Shown: positions 10,201 to 18,610, numbered from the stretch's first letter. The stretch: 64,000 bases of DNA from WGAL01 sp964570865 (GCA_964570865.1 CAZMZM010000003.1:1-64000), one strand, 5' to 3'. A program made the numbers and translations. Notes: generated from the sequence alone by a model not told the origin.

Positions 10201-10563
10201 GAAATAAAGGATGAGATGGAAGATCGTTTCGGGAAGATACCACCAATGGTTGAACGAATGATTTCCGCGGCAATGATAAAGTTTTATTCATCCTATTTAA
10301 ATTTCGAAAGAGTAATTATTACCGAGCACAAAATAATGATTGTTCTTCCCAAAGGGGATAACAAGCTTTTTTATGAAGAGAAATTTACACCTCTTTTAGA
10401 GACAGTGATGAGTGAATACGGAAATGATTTTCAACTGGTTCAGAATAAAAACTCAATTAAATTCGAACTGCTAAACAGATTCAAGAATCCGGAAACTGTA
10501 TTGAAGTTTATTGTTGATTTTTCTCAAAATCTTAAAGAAAAATTAATTGATAAAAATAAATAA
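7201..10563 (+). CDS. mfd: Transcription-repair coupling factor Mfd
   Basis: Mfd removes stalled RNA polymerase at DNA lesions and recruits UvrA. The domain order is complete: a UvrB-homology module (EVPGTYAMRGAIIDFW, ARIEFNGDLIETIRYFDP), a CarD-like polymerase-interaction domain (LKKGDFVVHETFGIGRYDG), a RecG-like translocase with Walker A GDVGFGKT and the DEEH box IIDEEHRFGV, helicase motif VI LHQLRGRVGRAD, and a C-terminal TRCF domain. The open frame continues upstream to a TTG at 7105. That 32-residue extension is hydrophobic, has no ribosome-binding site and is unusual for Mfd, so I placed the start at TTG 7201 (about 1120 residues). The exact start is uncertain. The kinase at 10606 follows after 42 bases. 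Confidence 0.93.
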   Translation: MLDKILNSVSVTGLAKRILEIPTRQRQYVKSFPGSLQSFIVKSIEKKEKRILLLFENKTSLYETNVELEMLGLQTPRIIFDEFTAQTLQEKITKLSALSKFVILSTYEIFNISFPSETSLRTNTLTLESGTETEYDEFLEYLNLYDYGHEDYVEVPGTYAMRGAIIDFWSYSEKSPARIEFNGDLIETIRYFDPDSQRSLGSIETVTLAPGLANQSEHFTATLFDYLENPIIFASETGLSDFGKILPQQENAKREIPDEIDEELKKELFDDALEEYNEINFVEKSDVSKTVNVEDIFSNDARWVIEAGIGNSEYNISHNFRITPSFESNYKLLSTFFHENLKKKFKIYVTSENELQRKRLEELFSELSPEIALGLDEGMLIVDVLPIKSGFISNDDNYILLSDYKIFGKPYRTKLSSKHKIKRSRSKEFASLKKGDFVVHETFGIGRYDGLKKIKIGNVEQESLKISYADGDTVFVNLNFLGLVKKFASKDGIQPKLTKLGSSEWRSTKKKVKDKIKDAARDLIKLYAERKAAKGFRFSEDSVWQMELEASFFYEDTPDQSKVVSEVKTDMESGNPMDRLVCGDVGFGKTEVAVRSAFKAVNDGKQVAVLVPTTILAEQHHNTFRDRLSSFPVRVETLSRFVSKKNQTEIVKDLGEGKVDIVIGTHRLISKDIKFKDLGLLIIDEEHRFGVMAKEKLRKLKANVDTLTLTATPIPRTLNMSLLGARDLSIIATPPPNRQPIFTKVEIFDIKKVREWILKEINRGGQIYFVHDRVQSIYKISSYLKKYIPEVTFSVAHGQMKPSELEKVIFDFMNKKFDMLISTKIIESGIDIPNVNTIIINRADRFGLAELHQLRGRVGRADKQAYAYFLVPSLKTITKKAVRRLQAIEEYTEIGSGFNLSMRDLEIRGAGNLLGTEQSGAINTVGFDLFLKLLDEAISELKADEFKEEFKTLPEHIERTDTIIDTYFEIGIPKTYMPNQSDRLGFYSSLFSMVNVGELPEIKDEMEDRFGKIPPMVERMISAAMIKFYSSYLNFERVIITEHKIMIVLPKGDNKLFYEEKFTPLLETVMSEYGNDFQLVQNKNSIKFELLNRFKNPETVLKFIVDFSQNLKEKLIDKNK

Positions 10564-10605
10564 TAGTATATTTTTAATTGTGAAAATTATAAGTAGAAGT
10601 AACTG

Positions 10606-11898
10606 ATGGAAGATTTAGGGAAAAAATCGAAAGAAGAATTAATTTCATTAGTAAATAAACTGCAGGATGAAATTATACTTTTGAAATCGCCTAACAGTTT
10701 TATGGATGAAATAGTTAATAATCCGATATTAAATTATTTTATTAACTTCCTTCCTTTTCCTGTTTACTTTTCAAACGGGAAAAACACAATAATTAAGTAC
10801 AACCGAGTTTTTGCTTCCCTGATGAAAATTGACGGGAAAAATTCTAATTTTATTAAGTATGATGAATTAGTGCATGTTGTGGATGATGAAGTTGTTGAAG
10901 CAATCTATAATATGGATAACTACATTTTGGAAGAAAAAAGTGAAATTAATGTAACTTTGCCAATTCATTCAAGTGATGAAGAAGAACATATCTTTCAACT
11001 TTACACATCTCTTATTGCATATAATGATGAAGAAATAATTGCAGGAATTTTAATTGAAATTACCGAACAGGTTAAACTTGATGAAGAGATGAGTTCCACT
11101 ATTGAGGAACTTTCTTTGAATAAAGATCTACTTGAAGAAAAAGCTCACGAGTTAGTTGAGATTACTACGAAACTTGAACTATCAGAAGAAAAACTTAAAA
11201 ATGCTGTTGCAGAAAAAGACAAATTTTTTTCAATTATTGCGCACGATTTAAAAAGCCCGTTTACCGCTCTTCTCGGCTTCTCTGAAATTTTAGTGGAAGA
11301 AGCAGAAGATTTATCAATGGATGAAATTAAAGAGTTTTCATCTCATCTTAGAGAGGCAATAGTTGGATTATATAAGTTGCTTGAAAATTTACTTACTTGG
11401 TCAAGATTACAAAGAAAGAAGATTACCAAAGAAATTGTACTCCTTGATTTAACGAATCTGATAGATGAAATTTTTTCAGTACTTCAGGCAAATGCAAATC
11501 AGAAGAAGATAAAATTAGAGACAAACTTAAATTTTCCTTTTACACTCCATGCCGATAAAATGATGATTGAAACTATTATCAGAAATTTAGTTGCAAACGC
11601 ACTTAAATTTACTCCGGAAGGGGGAAAGATTTCTGTGATAGTGGAAGATGAAAAGAATTTTGTCAAAGTCTCGGTTAAGGATACGGGAGTTGGTATGCCG
11701 GAGAAAATTAAAAACAGACTATTTAAGATTGACGATCATGTAACAACGAGGGGAACTAATAATGAAAAAGGAACAGGCTTGGGACTAATTTTATCAAAGG
11801 AATTTGTTGAAATGCATGGCGGAAAAATTTGGGTTGAAAGCGAAGAAGGAAAAGGAAGTACTTTTATTTTTACAATATCTAAAAACCAATCTACTTAG
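10606..11898 (+). CDS. Soluble PAS-domain sensor histidine kinase
   Basis: The 430-residue kinase has no membrane helix. Its order is a short coiled coil (1-27), a PAS-like sensor (~40-155), a coiled-coil linker (~156-205), HisKA with the phospho-acceptor His213 in SIIAHDLKSPFTALLGFSEI, and a HATPase domain with N box RNLVANALKFT, G1 DTGVGM and G2 GTGLGL. It has no receiver domain and no response regulator next to it, so its partner is unknown. The H-box region is very similar to the hybrid kinase at 59424, suggesting paralogues. It lies 42 bases after mfd and may be cotranscribed with it. Confidence 0.9.
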   Translation: MEDLGKKSKEELISLVNKLQDEIILLKSPNSFMDEIVNNPILNYFINFLPFPVYFSNGKNTIIKYNRVFASLMKIDGKNSNFIKYDELVHVVDDEVVEAIYNMDNYILEEKSEINVTLPIHSSDEEEHIFQLYTSLIAYNDEEIIAGILIEITEQVKLDEEMSSTIEELSLNKDLLEEKAHELVEITTKLELSEEKLKNAVAEKDKFFSIIAHDLKSPFTALLGFSEILVEEAEDLSMDEIKEFSSHLREAIVGLYKLLENLLTWSRLQRKKITKEIVLLDLTNLIDEIFSVLQANANQKKIKLETNLNFPFTLHADKMMIETIIRNLVANALKFTPEGGKISVIVEDEKNFVKVSVKDTGVGMPEKIKNRLFKIDDHVTTRGTNNEKGTGLGLILSKEFVEMHGGKIWVESEEGKGSTFIFTISKNQST

Positions 11899-11949
11899 AG
11901 TTCTACAAGATAATATTACATTATTAAAATTGAAAATGTGATATGTGTG

Positions 11950-12022
11950 TACCCACGGCAGGAATCGAACCTGCGACCTGCGGTTTAGGAAACCGATGCT
12001 CTATCCACTGAGCTACGTGGGC
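11950..12022 (-). tRNA. tRNA-Arg (anticodon CCU)
   Basis: The minus strand folds into a full cloverleaf: acceptor GCCCACG paired with CGTGGGT, D arm GCTC...GAGC, anticodon loop TTCCTAA giving anticodon CCU, and T arm with GGTTCGATTCC. The discriminator base is A, and the 3' CCA is not encoded (CAC follows). It reads AGG codons. It lies 45 bases beyond the stop of the 298-aa gene on the same strand. Confidence 0.95.
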
Positions 12023-12067
12023 ATTTTTGAAATGCAAATTTAATAAAAAATATCTTAAAAGAATTAT

Positions 12068-12964
12068 TTAGGCTCTGGTTCGATATCTGTTAACTAATGT
12101 AACTGCATCTTTAATAATTCTTTTTTCGTTTGAAGAAAGCTCAGCTTTTGCTTTATCATAGATTTTAATAATCCATTTTATATTCAAATAAAGATTAGCA
12201 TATTTAATATTTCTCGAATATTTTGATTTATCAGAATATACAATGGATGCAAATAATATTATTGCTCGTATGTTATAAATAGGTTGTAGTGCTTTGTTGT
12301 TGGCAATATCTATTAAAATGTTAATTATTTCGGGGTATTTAGAAGCAATATCCAAAGCGATGTTCATTGCTCTGTTTATTACATTAAATTCACCACGTGC
12401 ATTTAGGAATCTGTTTGATGCAATATTTACTAGTTCGTTAATGCTTTTTTCGGCCGCATGTTTAGAAAGGATGCCTTGTCCGTACAGAAGTTTAATTGCA
12501 TTTTCTACTGATTCCGCAAGTGCTTTTTTTGCTTTTTCTCTTTTAGTGTTATCAATGGAAAGGTCGTTAATAATTTTTATTAACTCAATATAATCGCCGT
12601 TTTTTGTTAGAGTTTCAACAGGTATATTTTTTTTTGGTTTTCCATAATTTGCAATTGTATCCCAACCGTCAAAACCGGTGTTATCTTTTTTCCTTAATTT
12701 TCTTTTGGCGGAATTGATAATTTCCATATCGGTTGATTCTGTTGAAATTACGTCAAAACCGTTCAATGTTAACTTTTCAATTAATGTTTTATTATGATTT
12801 TTTGAAATGTTAAAAGAAACAAGGAGTTTGTCATCTATTTTGTCGAAAGTAAGTTTTTCTATAATAACCGATGAAAAGGTTAATTTTATAACTTTTAAAA
12901 TAGATTCTAATTTATCTTTATCTTTTGCACGTATCTCTAAAAAAACAGGTTTTAATTCTTCCAT
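12068..12964 (-). CDS. Hypothetical protein, mostly helical
   Basis: I do not recognise this 298-residue protein. Residues 1-80 look like a small alpha/beta unit with alternating strands and helices (PVFLEIRAKDKDKLESILKV, LLVSFNI, LTLNGFDVIST), reminiscent of an ACT- or ferredoxin-like fold but without a clear motif. Residues ~120-298 are predicted to be almost entirely helical, with regular 30-40 residue helix pairs as in HEAT/ARM-type repeats. There is no signal peptide or membrane helix. It is lysine- and isoleucine-rich like its neighbours. It stands alone between a tRNA and eno, which it faces divergently. Confidence 0.6.
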   Translation of the reverse strand: MEELKPVFLEIRAKDKDKLESILKVIKLTFSSVIIEKLTFDKIDDKLLVSFNISKNHNKTLIEKLTLNGFDVISTESTDMEIINSAKRKLRKKDNTGFDGWDTIANYGKPKKNIPVETLTKNGDYIELIKIINDLSIDNTKREKAKKALAESVENAIKLLYGQGILSKHAAEKSINELVNIASNRFLNARGEFNVINRAMNIALDIASKYPEIINILIDIANNKALQPIYNIRAIILFASIVYSDKSKYSRNIKYANLYLNIKWIIKIYDKAKAELSSNEKRIIKDAVTLVNRYRTRA

Positions 12965-13039
12965 ATCCTAACAAAATATTAACAACGTAAAATAAAACTT
13001 ATTATTTAATTTTCCGAATAAAAAATTAATATATTAAAA

Positions 13040-13070
13040 TTGAAATTAGTATGCTAATGTTATAGTTTTA
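13040..13070 (+). promoter_or_regulatory. Candidate Bacteroidota-type promoter of eno
   Basis: TTG at 13040-13042 and TAGTTTTA at 13063-13070 are 20 bases apart. This fits the TTTG-N19/21-TAnnTTTG pattern with one mismatch in the final base. It lies 33 bases upstream of the eno start. Confidence 0.45.
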
Positions 13071-13103
13071 AATAATGCTTAAAATAAAAAAGGAGAAATA
13101 ATA

Positions 13104-14396
13104 ATGACAGCAATAGTAGATATTTTTGCTCGTGAAATTCTTGATTCCCGTGGAAACCCAACTATTGAAGTTGATGTTTTACTGGAGTCAGGAGCATTTG
13201 GGCGCGCAGCTGTTCCAAGCGGGGCATCAACCGGTGAACATGAAGCAGTTGAACTTCGTGACGGAGACGATAGCAGATATAATGGAAAAGGCGTTTTAAA
13301 TGCAGTTGATAACGTAAATGAAGAGATTGCAGATGCAATTTTGGATTGGGACGCAACCGACCAAGTTGGAATTGATAATTTATTAATAGATTTAGATGGT
13401 ACTCCAAACAAAGGAAGGTTGGGTGCTAATGCGATATTGGGCGTTTCGCTTGCCGTGGCAAAGGCTGCCGCCGAAGCTTTGGGAATGCCTTTGTACCGCT
13501 ATATTGGAGGCACAAATGCAAAAACTCTGCCTGTTCCTATGATGAACATATTAAATGGTGGTAAACATGCAGATAATACTGTAGATTTTCAAGAGTTCAT
13601 GATTATGCCTCATGGAGCAGATAGCTTTGCAGAAGCAATCAGAATGGGAGCAGAAACATTTCATGCTCTTAAGGCTGTTCTAAAATCAAAGGGATATGGA
13701 ACTTCAGTTGGAGATGAAGGTGGATTTGCCCCTAATCTGAGAACAAATGAAGAAGTGTTGGATTTTCTTGTTGAAGGAATTATTAAAGCCGGTTACAAAC
13801 CCGGAGACGACATCAGCATTGCTCTTGATCCTGCATCAAGCGAAATGTATTTAAGCGATAAAGGTTTGTACCAATTTTTTAAATCTGATAATTCGGAAAA
13901 AACCTCAGACGAGATGATTAAGATTTATGAAAAACTCGTAAATAATTACCCGATTGTATCAATCGAAGACGGTTTGGCCGAAGATGATTGGGAAGGTTGG
14001 AAAAATATGAACGAAGCACTTGGCGGAAAAATCCAAATAGTGGGTGACGATATTTTTGTAACTAATCCTGAAAGATTGGCACGCGGAATCGAAGAAGGAA
14101 CTGCCAATTCAATATTAATTAAGTTAAACCAAATCGGCACCTTAACCGAAACAATTGACACTATCGAAATGGCAAAAAATGCAGGTTATACTTCAGTTAT
14201 CAGTCACCGCTCCGGCGAAACGGAAGATACAACAATAGCTCATTTAGCCGTTGCAACAAATGTTGGACAAATCAAAACAGGTTCTGCAAGCAGAACTGAC
14301 AGACTTGCAAAATACAACGAACTGATGAGAATTGAAGAAGAACTTGATATGAACGCTATTTTCCCGGGATTACTTGCAGTTAATTATTCCGGATAA
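13104..14396 (+). CDS. eno: Enolase
   Basis: Enolase interconverts 2-phosphoglycerate and phosphoenolpyruvate in glycolysis. The 430-residue protein is full length and has every catalytic signature: the mobile loop PSGASTGEHEA (39-49), the general base Glu205 in GDEGGFAPN, magnesium ligands Asp242, Glu288 (SIEDGLAEDDW) and Asp315 (VGDDIFVTN), catalytic Lys340 (ILIKLNQIGT) and the SHRSGETEDT loop. AGGAG at 13091-13095 gives a strong ribosome-binding site 8 bases before the ATG. A promoter lies upstream and a hairpin downstream, so the gene is transcribed alone. Confidence 0.99.
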   Translation: MTAIVDIFAREILDSRGNPTIEVDVLLESGAFGRAAVPSGASTGEHEAVELRDGDDSRYNGKGVLNAVDNVNEEIADAILDWDATDQVGIDNLLIDLDGTPNKGRLGANAILGVSLAVAKAAAEALGMPLYRYIGGTNAKTLPVPMMNILNGGKHADNTVDFQEFMIMPHGADSFAEAIRMGAETFHALKAVLKSKGYGTSVGDEGGFAPNLRTNEEVLDFLVEGIIKAGYKPGDDISIALDPASSEMYLSDKGLYQFFKSDNSEKTSDEMIKIYEKLVNNYPIVSIEDGLAEDDWEGWKNMNEALGGKIQIVGDDIFVTNPERLARGIEEGTANSILIKLNQIGTLTETIDTIEMAKNAGYTSVISHRSGETEDTTIAHLAVATNVGQIKTGSASRTDRLAKYNELMRIEEELDMNAIFPGLLAVNYSG

Positions 14397-14418
14397 TTAA
14401 CTGGTTTTGTATAAAAAC

Positions 14419-14463
14419 ATTAAAGCCTGCTTGAGAATTTGATTTCACAATGCAGGCTTTAAT
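14419..14463 (+). terminator. Hairpin terminator after eno
   Basis: A perfect 12-base stem pairs ATTAAAGCCTGC at 14419-14430 with GCAGGCTTTAAT at 14452-14463 around a 21-base loop, 22 bases after the eno stop. The trailing sequence is T/A-rich but not a clean T-run. Confidence 0.65.
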
Positions 14464-14936
14464 ATTATATTGAGGAAAGTAGTAATACGTGTCTATTTAT
14501 ACAAGCGTAACTAATCAAGGTAATATTTTCTAATAAGTTTTTTATTAAAATGTAAATAGATACAAAAATTATCAGAACTTTATTTTTTGCAATTTTGTTA
14601 TTTCCCGGGAATATAATTTTACCATCTTCTTCAATTAATCTTTTGGGAGGTACAGAATAATACAAACACCTAATATCATCAGGAAAATATATGGTTGTAC
14701 TAAACTATTAGTTTCGCTGCCAATATCGTGTAGTAATAACATCAAAGTAATAATATCATAATAACCCTCAAACAGTTTTTTGCTCAGCAATTTTCTCTTT
14801 TGTCTTGAAAGAAATTAGTAATTGCCCAATATTGTATGTGAAAAAATAATGCCCTGATTGTTTCGAAGTTAATATTATGAGCTTGGATGATGTGCCTGAT
14901 ACAGCGAGTTTTGTCAATATCACTATTATTTTGAGC
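14464..14936 (-). other. Gene-free stretch, possibly holding a decayed reading frame
   Basis: No intact gene is visible in 470 bases. On the minus strand, a stop-to-stop frame at about 14650-14830 encodes a hydrophobic stretch (QPYIFLMILGVCIILYLP). Near 14650 a different frame continues with a plausible PPKRLIEEDGKIIF segment. This could be a frameshifted remnant of a small membrane protein, or chance. No RNA gene or clear promoter was found. Confidence 0.3.
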
Positions 14937-15512
14937 TCAAAGCCTTATTTTAACTTTTAATCCGGGAATTAAACTACCGTTAAGAAAAGAAACATCCGGG
15001 GTAACTTCACCTCGCATTTTAATTCCATACTTGTAGAGAATTTTATTCCTCTCTTTGGAAATTAACCAGTCTGTATGTGCCCAATCAAAAGAAAAAGCAA
15101 GGACATTAATAGTAAATCCGGTTAAAAACAGAATGAAATTTCTCTCTGAGCGATCTTCCACTTCGTCTTTATTTGCAATTGCATAGAAAAAATCTATAGT
15201 ATTTGCATAATTAACTTCATCTAATAGTCCATAAAACATTAAAGCTGTACCTATTGAACGTGTTGCCACAACATACCAACCTTCTTTGTCATGATCGGCA
15301 TAAAAATGTAAATATCCTGGAATAAGTGTTGAAGCAATAATTCTCTGCCAAGAAATTTCTCTTTGTAATTTAAGAAACTCGTCATAAGTCATCCCTTCGG
15401 GTATAGAAGTAAGTTTTTTTACACCGTTTTCCCATGAATGGGTTGAAATAGTTTGAGCAGAAAGTAAATTAGCAAAAAGTAATATCCCCATTATCAAAAA
15501 CACTTTTCTCAT
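14937..15512 (-). CDS. Hypothetical secreted protein
   Basis: The 191-residue protein begins with a clear Sec signal peptide, MRKVFLIMGILLFANLLSAQ. Cleavage before Gln would be typical of this lineage. The mature part has two hydrophobic stretches (around STLIPGYLHFYADHDKEGW and FILFLTGFTINVLAFSFDWA) that could be membrane helices. The C-terminus is charged and ends GLKVKIRL. I cannot assign a family. It resembles small envelope proteins of unknown function common in Bacteroidota. It is the first gene after a gene-poor stretch and appears to be transcribed alone. Confidence 0.65.
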   Translation of the reverse strand: MRKVFLIMGILLFANLLSAQTISTHSWENGVKKLTSIPEGMTYDEFLKLQREISWQRIIASTLIPGYLHFYADHDKEGWYVVATRSIGTALMFYGLLDEVNYANTIDFFYAIANKDEVEDRSERNFILFLTGFTINVLAFSFDWAHTDWLISKERNKILYKYGIKMRGEVTPDVSFLNGSLIPGLKVKIRL

Positions 15513-15700
15513 ATCAACTCCAAATTGAAATTATTTCTACACCAAATTTAATAAATTAAAGAGTTTATACCCTAAGAATTTTAATATATAAATATTTTAA
15601 GATTACTTTCTAATTCAATGTTTATTAGCATCCAATTCCGATAAATATTGCTTGATTTAGTTATCATTAGAGAATTAATAAAACATAGGAAAAAATTGCG

Positions 15701-15772
15701 TACCCCCGGCAGGAATCGAACCTGCGCACGCGGCTCCGGAGGCCGCTGCTCTATCCACTGAGCTACGGGGGC
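15701..15772 (-). tRNA. tRNA-Arg (anticodon CCG)
   Basis: The minus strand folds as a cloverleaf: acceptor GCCCCCG with CGGGGGT, D arm GCTC...GAGC, anticodon stem GCGGC/GCCGC with loop CTCCGGA giving anticodon CCG, and T arm GGTTCGATTCC. The discriminator is A and CCA is not encoded. It reads CGG codons. It is closely related in its D and T arms to the tRNA-Arg(CCU) 3.7 kb away. Confidence 0.95.
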
Positions 15773-15939
15773 AAAAGTTAAAATTCTGTTTTGCTAAATT
15801 AATAAAAGAAACTTTAAGAGGTAAATAATATTTTATTAGATATTAATCAACCTAAAGAGAAAACTTGGTTCAACAGAATAATGCAAAAAATTATTTGGAT
15901 TTATGTCTAAGATTCTGCCAAAGTCAAACAAACTAAAAA

Positions 15940-16197
15940 CTACGGTACAGGGTCGTGTCCGCTACCGCCCCAAGGATGACATCTTGAAACTCGTTTTATC
16001 GCAAGCCATCCACCTTTAAACAACCCGTACTTGCGTAAAGCTTCAATTGCATATTCAGAGCATGTCGGGATATAACGGCAAGACGAGGGAAGCGCCGGAG
16101 AAATAAACAACTGGTATCCTCGAATGATAATTGCAACAGGGTAAGCCAAAAGTTTAACAGTAAAAAGATAAACCGTTTCTATATTATTTAGTTTCAT
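15940..16197 (-). CDS. yidD: Membrane protein insertion efficiency factor YidD
   Basis: YidD is a small peripheral membrane protein that assists YidC-dependent insertion. The family signature is complete: IRGYQLFISPALPSSCRYIPTCSEYAIEA followed by GWLAIKRVSRCHPWGGSGHDPVP, with the conserved cysteines and the HPWGG turn. I chose ATG 16197 (85 residues, the usual family size). An in-frame TTG at 16230 would add 11 residues. The usual partners rnpA and yidC are not next to it here, so it sits outside the standard rpmH-rnpA-yidD-yidC cluster. Confidence 0.93.
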   Translation of the reverse strand: MKLNNIETVYLFTVKLLAYPVAIIIRGYQLFISPALPSSCRYIPTCSEYAIEALRKYGLFKGGWLAIKRVSRCHPWGGSGHDPVP

Positions 16198-16230
16198 ATT
16201 AAAATTTAGTAATAGTTTTACAACTGACAA

Positions 16231-16494
16231 AGAAAAGAACTTCTCGGAATACCGAAAATTTTTCGCTAATCTTTATTTCCGATTTTCACCGGTTGGCAGT
16301 CTTATTTATTAAGTATATTAATTCCGACAAGATGGAGAGAAAATGCCAAGAAAAGTTACTTATTATTGAATATTTATCACACCGCCTAAATAATAACCAA
16401 GGTAATATTTCAAAAACGGAATAAGAATGAGGTTTAGACTGAAGAATAATCAATTGCCTGATTAATGAATATTATTTTTTTTATTAAAACAGAT
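16231..16494 (+). other. Intergenic region, nothing recognised
   Basis: This AT-rich stretch lies between yidD and the terminator of the lipoprotein gene. It presumably contains the yidD promoter on the minus strand, but I see no clear boxes, no RNA gene and no coding frame. Confidence 0.4.
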
Positions 16495-16526
16495 AAAAAA
16501 AAGCAACCTGTAAGGCTGCTCTTTTT
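16495..16526 (-). terminator. Rho-independent terminator of the lipoprotein gene
   Basis: On the minus strand AGCAGCC, a 5-base loop and GGTTGCT (one G-T wobble) form a stem at 16502-16520 followed by a run of seven T. It lies 32 bases after the stop of the gene at 16558. Confidence 0.75.
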
Positions 16527-16557
16527 CTGTTAAACATAAGAAAATAGCAACTAAAAA

Positions 16558-17325
16558 TTATTTAACTAAATCGGCATTCTGAATAATTACATTATATTTA
16601 TAGCCGTAACCAAAATCAACATTCGTAGATAATTTACCTTTCATTGTTACGGTTTGTCCTTTTTTTACTTTAGCCAAAGTTGTTATTACTATTTCACCGT
16701 TTCCGTTATAATCAGTTCCGTCCTGTAAATGGAGCCAATTTTTATTCATAATTTCGGGTAAATATTTAACTACTACACCTTTAATTATTACTTCTTTTCC
16801 GCTAAACTTCTCACTGTTTTTAAGTAAATCGGCAACTGTCAGTTCTCCTTTTTTCTTTTTCAGATTTACTTTAACCAATTTTTCCTTCTCAGCTTTTTTA
16901 TGAAATGATGAAATCATTCCGCTGTGTGGCATTAACATCTTTTCTTTTTCTTTGCTTAATCCATTTGCCGGTATTAGTTCAGATTTATTGGTAGAGCATT
17001 TATTTACAAAAAGAATTGATTCAAATGTAGTATCAAGCGTTTTGCTTGTAAAATTAGTCATTTCCATAGCGCCATTATAATAAATAGAATCACCGACATT
17101 TACATTTATCTTAGATGCGGCTATCCAGTAATTATTATCATTATCGGAAACAAACAGATAGGAGTAACCGGGTACGTCTTTATGTTTTAACACTTTTGCA
17201 CCAACTACTTTAGCGGAGTTTGGGGCAGTTGAAACAGATTTTTTTTCATTAACTTTTGAGTTATCTGTGCATGCTGATAACACTATTGCTACTGCAAAAA
17301 TTATTATGCTTAACTTACTTTTCAT
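16558..17325 (-). CDS. Lipoprotein with NrfJ-like and OB-fold domains
   Basis: The 255-residue protein carries a lipoprotein signal (SIIIFAVAIVLSAC, lipobox LSAC with Cys19). The middle part (about 38-110) has the pattern AKVLKHKDVPGYSYLFV, then YWIAASKINVNVGD and FTSKTLDTTFESILFV. This matches a small beta domain found in NrfJ-related proteins of Geobacter-type and other anaerobes. The C-terminal ~100 residues (TVADLLKNSEKFSGKEVIIK, NWLHLQDGT, IVITTLAKVKKGQTVTMKGK) form an OB-fold. NrfJ relatives are often encoded near nitrite reductase genes, but none are here. The ligand is unknown. Confidence 0.7.
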   Translation of the reverse strand: MKSKLSIIIFAVAIVLSACTDNSKVNEKKSVSTAPNSAKVVGAKVLKHKDVPGYSYLFVSDNDNNYWIAASKINVNVGDSIYYNGAMEMTNFTSKTLDTTFESILFVNKCSTNKSELIPANGLSKEKEKMLMPHSGMISSFHKKAEKEKLVKVNLKKKKGELTVADLLKNSEKFSGKEVIIKGVVVKYLPEIMNKNWLHLQDGTDYNGNGEIVITTLAKVKKGQTVTMKGKLSTNVDFGYGYKYNVIIQNADLVK

Positions 17326-17625
17326 TTTGGTCCCTTGATTAATTAAAAACTATATTTTTAACTTAATAACATTTTATTAAAAAAAGAAATTTAATTTGAT
17401 GAATTTAGAGTTCGGATTATGCTTTTGTATTACATTTATTTTAGTATAAATTCCAATTGACAAATTATAATTACTAATCCTCTAACCCCGGCATATTACG
17501 TAATATTTTACATTCCGGAACAACGTTTTTACATTATCCGGTACATACTTACCCCTCGTTTGCTTGACAAAAAGAGTAAATTAAGATGGAACTAAGTAAA
17601 ATTATTAATCCTGTCTCGAACTCGA
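17326..17625 (-). other. Intergenic region, nothing clear
   Basis: Between two minus-strand genes this holds the presumed promoter of the lipoprotein gene and the tail of the EamA transcript. A TTGACA-like stretch at 17563-17569 is seen on the plus strand, where no gene follows, so it is probably chance. No RNA gene or repeat was found. Confidence 0.35.
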
Positions 17626-18504
17626 TTATCTTTTTTTTACATGCTGAACTATTATTCCACTAATAATAAGAATCAAACCGATTATTGATGAAAACAAAAT
17701 CTTTTCTCCCAGAATAATTGCGATGAAAAGTAAAGAAATAAAGGGGGAAAGATATGCAAGAGTTGAAGTTTTTGATTGATTGTTACTAAGACTAATTCCT
17801 TTCATCCACAAAAAGAATGTAATTCCCATTTCAAAAAATCCAACATAAACAGCTCCGAGTAAATATTTAGTTTGTGGAATGGAAAATTTTTCGAAAAATA
17901 ATATATAGATTAGCGTAAATATTGTACCGTAAAAGAATGCGGAAAGGAGTTTTACCGAAATCGAACGTTTATCTTTTAGTTTCAATGTCCAAAATGTTGC
18001 CCAAATTACTGAGCTACCTAATGCTAACGAAATGCCGTAAAGGTTGTTGAATTTGAAGGTAAATATATTGCCGTGAGTTGCGAGAACAATAACTCCCGTA
18101 AATGAAACAACCAATCCTAAAATAATTTTGAGCGAAATTTTCTCTTTTAGGAAGAGAACGGCAAAAATGGAAATCATTATAGGCCAAGTATAATTAAGAG
18201 GTTGTGCTTCCTGCGCGGGAAGTAATTCATAAGCTTTGAACAATATCATATAATAAAGGAAAGGATTAATAAATCCGAGTAAAATATTATGAGCTAAAAA
18301 TTTTTTGGAGAAAAGAGTATTGAACAAATTTTGCTTTTCATTTACCGTAATGATAAAAAGAATTACGGTACTTGTAAACGATGCCCAAAAAAGAAGCTGT
18401 ACAAAGGAGATTCCCGAGAGCGTAAGTTTAAAAGCCGTGGCAACAGTTGACCAGAAAAATACTGCCGAAAGGGTTAATAATATGCTCTTTTTCTCATTTG
18501 TCAT
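17626..18504 (-). CDS. EamA-family (DMT superfamily) transporter
   Basis: The 292-residue membrane protein has ten predicted helices as two repeated EamA halves. Characteristic pieces are LTLSAVFFWSTVATAFKLTL in the first half, APxxA-type linker QEAQPLNYTWPIMISIFAVL, FLKEKISLKIILGLVVSFTG, and the second half beginning LYGISLALGSSVIWATFW and ending FLWMKGISLS...LGEKILFSSIIGLILIISG. Such carriers export or import small metabolites such as amino acids or nucleotide precursors. The substrate cannot be told. It is divergent from aat across ~105 bases. Confidence 0.88.
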   Translation of the reverse strand: MTNEKKSILLTLSAVFFWSTVATAFKLTLSGISFVQLLFWASFTSTVILFIITVNEKQNLFNTLFSKKFLAHNILLGFINPFLYYMILFKAYELLPAQEAQPLNYTWPIMISIFAVLFLKEKISLKIILGLVVSFTGVIVLATHGNIFTFKFNNLYGISLALGSSVIWATFWTLKLKDKRSISVKLLSAFFYGTIFTLIYILFFEKFSIPQTKYLLGAVYVGFFEMGITFFLWMKGISLSNNQSKTSTLAYLSPFISLLFIAIILGEKILFSSIIGLILIISGIIVQHVKKR

Positions 18505-18610
18505 TCAATCTTGAAGATTCCCGATTTTAGAAATATTTCATTAATTATTAAAAATAAATTAATTTCGTAAAGTTAAAATAAACTTTCAGACGTCATCAAA
18601 AAAATAAATA

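Noticed and set aside
14465..14665. 66-codon open frame on the minus strand
   Set aside because: It has no ribosome-binding site, overlaps the end of the eno terminator region and changes character halfway. Kept only as a possible remnant.
17563..17569. TTGACA-like -35 box
   Set aside because: It is on the plus strand, with no plus-strand gene following and no matching -10.
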